Source: Pascua guehoae
Taxonomy: Eukaryota; Basidiomycota; Tremellomycetes; Trichosporonales; Trichosporonaceae
Assembly (NCBI GenBank): GCA_001600415.1
Contig: BCJX01000005.1
Location: 2,186,090 to 2,250,089, forward strand
DNA length: 64,000 bases
Direction: 5' to 3'
Part shown: positions 33,529 to 43,781 of the stretch, piece by piece
Layout of the letters: each line of letters starts with the position of its first letter
Numbering within the stretch: the stretch's first letter is position 1
Notes under the pieces: generated by a model
Seen by the model: only the letters and a program-made list of their open reading frames with translations
Databases searched by the model: none
Told to the model about the DNA's origin: nothing
Made by a program: the position numbers and the translations under genes

Positions 33529-33880
33529 ACTGATACTCTTTTCCTCTTTGCACCGAGCATATTGGGGTTGTAAACTTGGGTGAGCTTCCCAGGTGGTGGA
33601 ATGGGTGGATGATGAATAGGCGACCAGGCAGCGGGCAGGGCAGGGGTGACTTACTCAACTCAAGTCGGGGTAAATTAGCAGAATTAACAGCGGACAATTC
33701 CGACCGTGGCGCGCGTACCCTGGGGTCACTTCGGCAACCATCCGCCCACTATCTCTGCTGATATTACCAGTATTAACAGTGCTTTCATGGGTTAGTTCTC
33801 ACAATCATATGAGCATGACAGCAAGCAGCAGGTCTTGTATCCGATTCCGTTCGCCCTCGTTGCATCATCTTCCACTAACC
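33529..33880. promoter_or_regulatory. Divergent promoter between Zn2Cys6 factor and PhyH gene
   Basis: About 350 bp serve both genes. I see AT-rich TATTACC/TATTAACAG stretches near 33763-33779 but no clear operator. Confidence 0.35.
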
Positions 33881-35108
33881 ATGATCTCTAACAGTGTGTT
33901 CCGGGCTCCCAATGTAGCCCGCTTTGCGGCTGTGCGGCAACAAATCCGACAGTTGGCTACTGCTACCAACCGCCCCACTCTCCTGGCCATCCAGCCCTCT
34001 GGGGACGAGCATGCGTCTGCGCGACTCTCGCAACGCAACATACAGCATGCCCTCGAGGCGCTTCACCGTGACGGAATTGTCGTGGTCGAGGACGTCGTGC
34101 CCCTTGAGGCAATAGACAAACTCAATGCCGCCATGGTCCGTGACGCCCGGAAACTCATGGCTCGAGGGGACGATGCGCCGTTCAACTACAACCTGGGAAA
34201 CCTTCAGCAGATGCCGCCGTTGGACCCCAGTGTCTTCTCGGCCAGCATCTTTGCGAACCCGATTGCTACTCAGATCACCAACGCCTGGCTTGGTGAGCGT
34301 CCTACCATGTCGTTCATCAGCTCAAACGTGGCGGTCAAGGCTGAGGCCGGGCAGCCCGTTCACTCGGACGCCGACTTTGAGCACCCGATCGTGAGTTTTC
34401 CTGCTGGCCTGACACACGGTACCGCCGCTAACATGCATGTAGATACCCTTTGCTGCCGTTGTCAATGTCGGCCTCATTGACATGCACCCAGGGAACGGGT
34501 CCACGCGTACGTCCACACTCCATAGAGAAACTACCTGACTAGTAGAACTCTGGCTCCGTACCCAAAACAACAACGTCGATAGCCAGGAGGGTGCGCACGG
34601 AGACCGTGCGTCTGGGCGTATCAAACTCGACCTCCTCGAGCAGCAGGAGCGCATCTGCCCGCCATTACAGCCAACAATCAAGAAAGGTTAGTGTTTGTCC
34701 GTTCGGTAGTCGACGGTCGAAACCCTGACAACCCAGGCTCCATTGTTGTCCGTGACCTTCGCCTGTGGCACGCTGGCATGCCCAACCGTACAAACGACAT
34801 CGTGAGTACACTGTTGTTGGGTCCCATGTTGTTCCCAACTTCCGCTCCCACCATATAATAACACTACCCGACCTCTGAAGCGTGCTCCACTGTATGCCAT
34901 ACCCCTAACACAACAGCGAGTCATGCTGGCGATGATCCACTTTGCCCCCTGGTACCGCCAACGCATGACATTGAAACTGCCACGGTCATTGCGACCCGTG
35001 CTCGACGGTATCGACAGCCTCAATGTTGCCGCCGAGTGGGTCGATGGCGAGGTGGACCACCTCGACCAGCCGTTCGGGAATGCGTTTGACTTCAACCAGG
35101 ATCCATAG
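33881..35108 (+). CDS. Phytanoyl-CoA dioxygenase (PhyH) family protein
   Basis: Fe(II)/2-oxoglutarate-dependent oxygenase. Exons 33881-34390, 34443-34506, 34546-34686, 34737-34801 and 34917-35108 join in phase to 323 residues. The iron ligands are visible as His161-x-Asp163 in VHSDADFEHP and His250 in RLWHAGMPN. The first of these motifs is followed, across an intron, by IPFAAVVNVGLIDMHPGNGS, the usual double-stranded beta-helix strand with the HPGNGS turn. The start MISNSVFRAPNVARFAAVRQ is basic and amphipathic and may be a mitochondrial presequence. The frame is open further upstream, but ATG 33881 is the best start. Many fungal PhyH proteins act in secondary metabolism, not on phytanoyl-CoA, so the substrate is open. 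Divergent from a Zn2Cys6 factor and close to fatty-acid genes. Confidence 0.88.
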
Positions 35109-35169
35109 CATGACTCTTACACAAGTAGGAACGCTTGAATGTATATTGACAAGTACGGCATTTCCATCG

Positions 35170-36909
35170 TCACTCTTCAGTCTCAACACCAAAAGTCGCC
35201 TCCCCAACGCGCGCACGGTACTCGGCTTTGGTGAGAAAGGTGACATGGTTGGTCACGTCTTGCCCCCACGCAGGACCGTGGCTGTAGTCCACCGTGCGCG
35301 CTGTAAGTGCGCTCCTAATGGCCGTTTCCACTTGGGAACTGGTTGCGTTGCGATCAAGGCCAAAGGCGGCTGGAGAGAGTTCAAGTAGATCGACAAAGGT
35401 GTACCGTACGCGGGGAATGTTCTCGAGCATGTCACCCAGGAGGTGGTAGAGCATCAGCGTGGGATACGCATCGGCCGTGGCTCCAATGTCCACTCCGAGG
35501 GGCGTGTCCATGGTTGTGAAGATGAAGACAAACTCCTTGAGGGTCGAGGGATACGCGTAACCCTCGGGGGAGATCCATGTGTTTGCGTCGGCGTGGTTGC
35601 ACGAGACATTGACAACACACTTGGTGACACCTTTCGGAACACATGGAAGTGGGATGCAGTTAACTTGCCCACGCATCGGTAGCGACGTGCGTTCAGGTCG
35701 TGTGAATATGACGTGCGTGACACCGGGAAAGGCGATCAGGGGGTAAGGGTCGCGGACGTCGGCTTCATACGAACGTGTCGTGCGAAGGGTGTGCACGTTG
35801 GGGAGAGCGTCGCGCAACTGCTTCATGGTCGAGGCCTTGAGGTAGCCAGCATCAATGTCAAGGACACGAACGTGGGCCAGCGCCTGTTGGTCGATGAGGA
35901 GGGGGTTGGGCTTGGACGTCGATGTACGCGAACTGCGGACGCTGTATCCATGGTTGGAGTAGCCATAAATGTCATCATCGCTCAGATCTTCGTCCGAATC
36001 GTCATCGTAGTCGGGAAGGTCGGGGTCTTCGGCTTGCATGGCTGCCCAACCCATGCGCGAGATCATTTCCGTTTCCGACATGAGCCCCAGAGATGCCATG
36101 AGGGGCTCGAGTCGAGCAGCGCCTCGGCCGTCGCTGTCGTCAGAGTCCGTGTCGTCCCCTCCTTGCGCAGTGGGGTTGACATTTGCGGCAGCGACAAGGG
36201 GTAGGCGCCCGCCTCCTGGACTGGTGATTGTAATCTTGTTCGTCTGTTGTTCGATGTGCACGACTATGCGCTCGAATAGGAGCGCATCGGCTCGCATGCG
36301 CCACTCGGTTGACGCGGCGCGTAGTGCTACGAGGCTCTCGCGGGGGGCGTAGCCGAGAATGTCGGCGAGAATGTCGGGGAATCCGCCCTGATCGATTACA
36401 GGTCCGGTATACGCGACAGCTGACGCCTCAACTTCGTGTTCAGCAGCGCCCCTGCGGTTGCCATGAAGCGCAACACCTCCACGTCCTCCGCGGCGTCTAC
36501 CTTTCCCGTTGCCGCGAGGTGGTCCCGTGTATCGTGCAGTCTGTTTCATGCGAGTGCTGGGAACAGACTCGCCACCACCTGCAGGGGTCGTATGACTGGA
36601 AGGGTTGCCACTGTCCTCGCCGCTACCGCCCCGACCGCGCACGCCTCGTCCTCGGGAGGTGCCACGCGGAGGTCCAGAGTATCTGGCCGTTTGGCGTGTG
36701 CTTGACGGATGACCAGAAGGAGGAGTCGACAAGTGCTGTATGTTCGCGTCGTCGGGGGCTTGCGGGACACTGGACCCCAATGGCTGTCCTCTCCCCCTGC
36801 CACCACGTCCGCGCCCACCACGGTTACCGGGTCCGCGACCTCGCCCGCGTCCCCCTCGCCCCCGACCCTGGCCAGTGCCGCGCGTAGCCGATGTGGGGTT
36901 CTCGGACAT
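35170..36909 (-). CDS. F-box-like protein with RGG/GRG-rich N-terminus
   Basis: A single exon of 579 residues. The first 65 residues after MSENPTSATRG are built of GRGRGG and GNRGGRG repeats, with two further copies of a TARYxGPPRG block that includes RGRG runs. Such RGG regions bind RNA and are methylated on arginine in known proteins. From about residue 180 a helix-rich stretch (FPDILADILGYAPRESLVAL, then RAASTEWRMRADALLFERIV) resembles an F-box, followed by a strand-rich C-terminal part similar in style to the large F-box-like families of Trichosporonales. A very acidic linker (DLPDYDDDSDEDLSDDD) lies in the middle. The first ATG of the frame is at 36909. The 3' end is only 61 bp from the PhyH gene. 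The combination of RGG and F-box-like parts is unusual. Confidence 0.78.
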   Translation of the reverse strand: MSENPTSATRGTGQGRGRGGRGRGRGPGNRGGRGRGGRGRGQPLGSSVPQAPDDANIQHLSTPPSGHPSSTRQTARYSGPPRGTSRGRGVRGRGGSGEDSGNPSSHTTPAGGGESVPSTRMKQTARYTGPPRGNGKGRRRGGRGGVALHGNRRGAAEHEVEASAVAYTGPVIDQGGFPDILADILGYAPRESLVALRAASTEWRMRADALLFERIVVHIEQQTNKITITSPGGGRLPLVAAANVNPTAQGGDDTDSDDSDGRGAARLEPLMASLGLMSETEMISRMGWAAMQAEDPDLPDYDDDSDEDLSDDDIYGYSNHGYSVRSSRTSTSKPNPLLIDQQALAHVRVLDIDAGYLKASTMKQLRDALPNVHTLRTTRSYEADVRDPYPLIAFPGVTHVIFTRPERTSLPMRGQVNCIPLPCVPKGVTKCVVNVSCNHADANTWISPEGYAYPSTLKEFVFIFTTMDTPLGVDIGATADAYPTLMLYHLLGDMLENIPRVRYTFVDLLELSPAAFGLDRNATSSQVETAIRSALTARTVDYSHGPAWGQDVTNHVTFLTKAEYRARVGEATFGVETEE

Positions 36910-37464
36910 GGCCTGCTGAAGTTGAGGGCAAGCGCTGCGGAGTAGGCGGCTGGATGGGCAGTTCAAGTAGAGAAAGCAATACGCGAAGACGTGGACAAGA
37001 ACACCAAGCTATGTCTCGTTGCTTTCTCACACCGCTACCGCTTGCGTGACATACCACTACTGCTACGACAGACTATGGGATATCATTGGCAATGGCGTAC
37101 TTGGACTACCGTTTGTCCCCTGGTGTGCCATCTTTGGGATCTTTGGCGAACCAGTCAAAAATAACGTCAAAGCGGCACCCCGCGGGTCGGTAGCAGGTTG
37201 GCAGGCACCCATTCCATACGACCCCCTCCAGTGTTTCGCGCAAACCAAGTCAGATGGAAGATAAGAAGTACAGAACCGGTGTTGAAAAGGAACGAGAAAG
37301 GCGCAGGGATGCCGAGGCACGCAGACGTTAAGCTGCTACAGATTGTCCCATTGCCGCATTACTGCACTACTGTTACTAAATAAGTTGGGAAATTGGAGCA
37401 TAGGTTGTCAATTATGGACAGACTCGACATGCCACCGGCTATGTACTGGCAACACCCGCTGCGG
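36910..37464. other. Intergenic region
   Basis: Upstream region of the RGG/F-box-like gene and 3' flank of the surface protein gene. No feature is evident. Confidence 0.5.
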
Positions 37465-39157
37465 CTATCGTGTCGGCTGTAAACTGGTACCGGGCAGCTT
37501 GCCGCCTGCCCGCTGGTCTCTGGAGTCCTCCGCTCGTGCAGACCTCTCCACCCATCGGGGATCGTATACCGGCGGGAGGAGGTTGACTGCCGTTCCCCCA
37601 TCCTCGGCATGTTGTGGCTCAGCCTGGGCTGGAGCGGGGCCAGCTGCTGGAAGTTGGGTCGGCCAATCCGTGGCTGGTGGCCCAGGAGCTAGCCCTTGAT
37701 GCGGATGTCCGGCAGCTGCTCCTGATGACCCATCAAACTGTCCCAAGCGTGACTTCAGTCGATCCCCGGCAACGCTACCCGCGAATGGAGCATTATGCGC
37801 GGCTGTATGCTTCCCCTGTAACAAAATTGAACCAGGTGTGGGTGTGGTCGACCTCGGAGGGAAAGGGGTAACAAACTCAGCGTCGGGGTCATCGAGAATG
37901 CCCGGCTCCTTGCCATGGTCGATACCAGGCGGGTACGTGTTGCCACTTCTGGTCCGCCGTCGGCGGCGGTATATCCAGCAGCAGAGCAGGCCCACCACGA
38001 CGATGCTGGCTATAACGATACCGATGATGGCCCCAATGCTGAGCGTCTTGCTGCCGGAGGAGCCAGAGCCAGAGCCGTCACCTGTGGTTAGAGATGGCGC
38101 CTGCCCAAGGGTCACTAACCATCTCCGTCACTGCCACCCCCATTGCTAGTGTCGCCGTTGGTGTTACTCCCGTCTGCCGTGCCGTTGCTACTGTCAGAAC
38201 CTCGAACGAGCAATCTACCGTTCTCCATACTCACCTCACAGCCGAGTAAAAGGTCACACTGGAGAGGCCATTCTCACCCAGTCCTGAGCTGATGCACCCA
38301 AAGGCAATCGTGTACTTGACCGTCGGGTCGAGGGGGGTCATGTAGAGCATGGCCGGGACGAGGTTGGGATACACTGTCCATGGAATGGCGTACCCGTTCA
38401 ATGGGTCACTGGGTGTGGCAAATGCAATGTTAAAGTTGTTGCTGGCCGGCCCGCGCGTGCCATTGATCACCACATACGACGTGTTGGCGGGTACTGGGCA
38501 GGACATTTTGGCACTGTCGTAGCACATTAAGTGTTCTGGGAGCACGTCGTCGGCGGGTGTGGGCTCCCACCGGCCAGTCAAGTTGAAGTAGTCGTTGGCG
38601 GTCAATGATCCGCCAGTGTTCTTGACAAAGGGCTCAACTTGGGTGCGCACAGTGTCGAACGTCGGAGCATCAGTTTGCATGCCCGTCATTACTGTCACGC
38701 CCTTGACGGTCCAGTTCCCGTCGCCCAGCGCGAGTGTCGCCTCGTAGTCCTTGAACCGCTTAGCGACGTGCGACACGATTGTCTCAGCGCTCTCTGAGGC
38801 ATTGAGCCTCTCCCCCGATGGGAACCCAACGTCACCGGTAAGATACAGCCGCGTCTGTGGGTTTGGGTCGACTTTAGCCCAGGCGTCTGGCGAGTCGCCG
38901 TGGATAGCAAAGCCGTCCCCCGTAAAAGTGACAATGACACTCATCATGCCCGCGCTTGGGATGACGTCCTGGTTCGGGAACGGCACAGAGCTCGTCTGCT
39001 GCCATCCCGACGGTGGGCTCAATCGCACTGGCACGTCCACAGTGCTTAGTGTCATGTTGAAGCGAAGGTTGGGCCCCGTGGGGTCGAGCGCGGCGCCGAC
39101 GACGCCAAGAAGGGTTGTCGACGCGATCACAATGGTGGTCGCAGTTCTTCTTGCCAT
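37465..39157 (-). CDS. Single-pass surface glycoprotein, sensor-like
   Basis: Exons 38235-39157, 38120-38190 and 37465-38081 join in phase to 536 residues. A signal peptide (MARRTATTIVIASTTLLGVV) is followed by an ectodomain of about 285 residues with N-glycosylation sites (NMT, NAS, NWT, NLT, NTS, NGT). A Ser/Gly/Asn/Asp-rich stalk precedes one membrane segment (IGAIIGIVIASIVVVGLLCC) and a stop-transfer YRRRRR. The cytosolic tail of about 170 residues is Pro-rich and contains PPVYDP, a PPxY-type sequence that WW domains of Rsp5-like ligases can bind. Single membrane segments after a Ser-rich stalk are typical of fungal wall-stress sensors, but the ectodomain does not show a known fold. Location at the plasma membrane is likely; function is not known. 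Confidence 0.8.
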
Positions 39158-40818
39158 TGTCAGTGGCGAGTTGGAGTGGTGTGCAGAGTAAGTGATGAGG
39201 ATTGAGACAAATATCATGCAATCGTTGTTGAAAGGGGCGGTGCTGGGCCCTTGTGGTGGTGCACGGTGCCGGGTGGAATATGATTGGTGTTGATGTGCTG
39301 GTGGCAACACGTGTTGGGCTGCCAGAGGCGTTCGGTTGGTGGTGACGAAGTAATATGGTCAATAAGAGATAAGACTTGGCAGCGTCGTGTTGCACTGTAT
39401 CAGCCAGCTGACGGTTAACTGCTCCAAGTGAGTACTATCGAGTAGGACATGGCTAGTGATGCATGAGAGAAACTTGTGAATGAAGAGCCATGATCCAAAA
39501 CCCGACAGACACGCAAATGGCTCGCAGCTCAATTGGCAACATGGATCACCTCGGCTACCTCGGTTCGTACCCGCACCACAAGCGACGCCGCGCGAGTCTT
39601 CGGTTGCCAGAGCGAGCCAAATGTTGCTTGTACGGCCTTGACTACTCCTCCAACGCATCCGGGGGAAGCATGCTCAAGGGTACGTTGGGAGGATACGTTC
39701 AACCACTCGGCACGTACCGGTTCATAGGACCAAAACAGCTGACAACTTCCGCCGTCACCGTTCGTCTACGAGAGATCAGAGCTCCTGCCTGGATGTGCGT
39801 AGTCTCGCCAGGGATCGGGTACTCTCTGTTGCCGGCGGTGACCAACCAGTCCAGAATGAACCCACAACACCTGTCTATGTGTTGGCATCCTCACTGGATT
39901 GCTGGCGAACGGCCGGTGCGGCAATCAACCATGTCCTCTGGCTTTCGCGTCTTGACATGACGGCATGTCCGGCCACTGCGCAGCGTCGGGTCGACCGATG
40001 AGGTGCAGCGGATATACGGGTGTGGAGCTGTAATGGGGAGTTGACCATTCGCAGTGAAAGTCGATACGGAGCAATCTCGGTATCACGCATGAACTTCTGC
40101 ATGCCGAAAGCCATTGGGCTTGGGCTGTTGGGCTGGTCGTTAGCAAAACACAACGACGCGGACGCTAGCACCAGCCGTTGAGCAGCCCGCTATCTCGTTC
40201 GTGGCGCCACTTCAATATGTTGTTATGTCATGTACGCGACGCTGATGCTCGAAGCAAACCTCACACTGCGGGCAGTTTGAGAATGCAGTGGCTTGTCGGT
40301 ACAGTGAATGAGACGGTGCCACCGCTTGCACTAAGCATTCAATTGACAGGGCTGGACGCTGGGCCAGCACACCACACATATACCTGGCAACGACAGGACG
40401 CAGTCCGATTCGGACTTGGCATCAGTTAGATAAGGCAATAAAGAGCTCACCGAAGACCTGGATTCTGCGGAAGGAGTCCGTGTCGGAGTTGAGAGTGTGG
40501 ACGAACAGCGGTCGCAGATTTGCTGACTTATGGCTTGACAATGCTTTGTCTCCTACTCTTGTTCAATATCTCCCGAGATTTCTTGCTACCCGGCAATGTG
40601 GCTATCGTATGCATGCCTGACGTCGGACGGCCCGTCGTTCGGCTTCGGATGAGAGCTCGGAATCGGCGTGGGTGCGGCGTCTTAGCATCACACGTTGTCA
40701 CCGCTGCTCCCTTGCCCACCAGTTCTGTGCCTGGCGGTGACATCTTTACACAACTATTTAATAGACAGCTTGCTACCCCGGGGGGTCCCCACAATTACCC
40801 CCAACTGCCAACATCACC
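39158..40818. other. 1.7-kb divergent intergenic region
   Basis: It holds the promoters of the surface protein (-) and the P450 (+). A tRNA-like A-box (GCTCAATTGGC near 39530) is not backed by matching stems. I see no gene. Confidence 0.5.
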
Positions 40819-42581
40819 ATGGCTCAGCTCACTACGCTTGAAATCTTGGGCGCTCTCGGCGTCCTGCTGGCTGTCGCGGTCTACAGGCTTTTGCAGATCG
40901 GTAAACGCGATCCTCGTATGCCACCTGGTCCGCCAACGGTCCCAGTCCTGGGCAACCTAAACACCATCCCTCCACGCTATGCGCACCTGTACTTCTTCGA
41001 CCAGTCGAAACAGTATGGCGACATCAACTCGTACAAGTTATTTGACGGCAACATGGTCGTCCTCAACAGCGGCAGGGCGATCATCGACCTCATCGACAAA
41101 AAGAGCATGTCGTTCAACGACCGGGCGCCAGTATACATCAACGACAACCTCATCGCCAAGCACCAGCACATTCTGCTTGCCAACGGAAAGACATCCACCA
41201 TGCTGCGAAAGCATTGGAACAAGGTGCTGTCAACAAGCTACATTCCCAAGCATGTGCCCTTTCAAACAGCCGAGGGTTCAGCAATGCTGTACAACATCCT
41301 AAAGGGCAAGGACTTTTACGAGGAGATGCGCCGCTATTCGGTTTCATTCACTCTCACTATTGCGTATGGGAAGCGGGCACCTACTTTTCATGGCGTCGAC
41401 TCGGATGGATTCTGCGTCAAGGAGTTTTATCGCCTTGCGCATGCGTTCAACTGTGAGAGATACACTGGGATACATGAAGAACGTTGTACTAACATGTAAA
41501 GTCTTCCTCGAAGTGGGCGCCGCACCACCCCTGGACATTGTTCCCGCGCTCAAATATTTACCCGGTCCGCTAGCACCATGGAAGGACAAGGCTGCCAAAT
41601 TGCGTGTTGAACTGAAGCACTATTATCATGATCTTCTTTTCAACAGCTTGAAGAAGCACATGGCCGACGGCAAGTGTGGCGACGCGTGGCTCGCCCAGTT
41701 GATTGAAAACAACCCTGACAAGCTGTCCGATGAGATGCTTGCATGGAATGGGGGTGTCATGCTCGAAGGAGGAAGCGACACGACCAGCGGGGCACTCCTT
41801 ACTTTTGTTCTCGCCGCATGCTGCTACCCAGACAAGATCAAGAAGGCCCAGGCGGAAATTGACAGCGTCGTGGGCCAAGACCGCTCCCCCACACTTGAGG
41901 ACATTGAGTCGCTGCCGTATTGCGATGCGATTGTCAAAGAAGTGTAAGTGTCATTTGGTGCCGTCTGTCAGTTACATCTACTTACCACTGTAGCATGCGA
42001 TGGCGCCCGGTAGCCCCAGCAGGGGTCCCACATCGCTGCTCGAAAGACGAGATGTACCGTGGTTACCTTATTCCCAAGGGAACAACTGTCGTCGGTGGGT
42101 GTTACCGCATCACAGCTAGCGCAGAGCGATACTGACCTTAAGGCAACACGTGGGCGGCTCTGCACGATCCCGAGATCTACGACCATCCCGAGGACTTTTA
42201 CCCCGAACGATTCATCGACAACAAGTACGGTATGAAGGCCAGCGTGGCAAAGGATGACCCGGCATGGCGCAACACACTCCCGTATGGGGCTGGCCGCAGG
42301 ATCTGCCTCGGTATGGGCGTTGCAGAGAACTCGCTCTCCATCAACAGTGGGTACAACTTCGGCGGGCGCCGATCGGCACTAACACGCCAGTTCCGAAACT
42401 GATGTGGGCTTTCGACTTTGAGCCCATTGGCGACATCTCGGTCGACAAATTTGAACCTGGTCACCTCACTGCTCCAGTCAAGTTCAAGTGCAACTTCAAC
42501 CCACGTAACGCGCATATCGCCGAGATTATTGAACACGAATACGAGGAAGCGATGGAGCTTCTGAAGCAGTATGAGTTTTGA
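40819..42581 (+). CDS. Cytochrome P450 monooxygenase
   Basis: Haem-thiolate oxygenase of the endoplasmic reticulum. Exons 40819-41452, 41502-41943, 41994-42094, 42143-42346 and 42391-42581 join in phase to 523 residues. One N-terminal membrane anchor (TTLEILGALGVLLAVAVYRLL) is followed by the Pro-rich hinge MPPGPPTVPVLGN. The I-helix oxygen-activation motif is EGGSDTTSG, the K-helix ExxR is rebuilt at a junction (EVMRWRP), PERF follows, and the haem loop is PYGAGRRICLG with Cys447; Tyr replaces the usual Phe at the first position of the loop. The overall style is that of the fungal clan that includes O-methylsterigmatocystin oxidoreductase-like enzymes. No biosynthetic core gene adjoins it, so a detoxifying or lipid role is as likely as secondary metabolism. 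Confidence 0.94.
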
Positions 42582-43781
42582 TAAGGGGACGGGTGGGCAA
42601 GGAGATGGGAGTCGTTGTAAGCAAGCAAATTAGCCTGATGAATCATCGTGCAGGTAAGAGACGTTCAAGTTTCCTGGCTTTGATGCATATTGGAAGCTGT
42701 TATCGTCCGCTGTCTGTGCACTAGCATGCAGCTTCTCCCCCATAGGCATAGCTGAATTCTTCAACATGCTCCACCACTCCGGCTCACAACGTATTCCACA
42801 CTGTAAAACCCGTCGTCGTGAAATAACAGAAGCAGTGCAGGTTCAACCACCAACTTTTCGACAAGTTGATACGACTAGGAACATGCCACAGCGGACAAGT
42901 CGACGCGCGTGCGGCCTCACCATATGGCTGAAGCGAGTATGATGGTATGCCCGGGTATACGTACCTGTTCTGCGAGGCCCACATATCTCTCCACATATGA
43001 ACTACCTCAGAACCCCATACACTGGACACTCCCCCCCCCACCCCCCGCGCGCTCCCAAAGGACGCCACCTCTCCCGCCCCCGAATTCTTCACATTCCACC
43101 GTCCTCTCGTCGGGTCGGCTTTTGTCCACAGGGTTGTGCTTGCGACCCACAACTCAGTCTTGCGACCCCCTGAAGATAGCGAGCGCGTCATTGACCTTTT
43201 GTGTTCTCTAGGCGCCGACTGGGGTGTATTCTCCGGATAACCGCATTCGGCCGGCCCATCGCGAGTCTGGCCTCAAGGCTGAGGACGCAACGCTGGAATG
43301 GAATTCAAGACCGTTTCCGCAGGAGGAGGCACGTCTGCCCTGTGCACCTATTACTGCATATGCTTTGCCGATTACATTCTTACTACGGGAGTCGGTGCTC
43401 CACAAATTTTGTTGCTGGTCGTTAAACTAGACAAACGAGGCGCAGCAGTGGCGGCTATGTCATCGATGATGTCAACAAGTGGAGTTGTTGCCCGTTCACT
43501 GACGTCAGGCATAATGTGGCACTGACTGCCATTCTGCCTGGGTGCTGCCCGCGGACAACGAGCACGACCAGCAACCATGGTCGTTACCACTAGCCATGCA
43601 ATGTGAAGTTCATGCACATCTGCAGCCGGCTCAACAGCCCGTATGCGTGCTGCACATATGAAAGGCACCAGGCTGTAGGGAAGGGATGCCCCACGATTTT
43701 TATTCCTCACATCAACTTGCCACCGCGAAATACGAACACTCAACTTTACCTGAACCGTACTGGACAACATCAATCACAACC
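42582..43781. other. 1.2-kb intergenic region
   Basis: 3' flank of the P450 and upstream region of the Gly/Gln-rich gene. A C-rich run lies at about 43030-43050. No coding frame is convincing. Confidence 0.5.

Noticed and set aside
36910..36966. Upstream extension of the RGG/F-box-like frame
   Set aside because: The first codon of the longer frame is TTG, not ATG.
39520..39600. tRNA-like A-box and GGTTCG word, plus strand
   Set aside because: T-stem has three pairs only and the acceptor ends do not pair.
42784..43191. 135-codon open frame, minus strand, after the P450
   Set aside because: No domain, no splice support, and it spans a C-rich low-complexity run.
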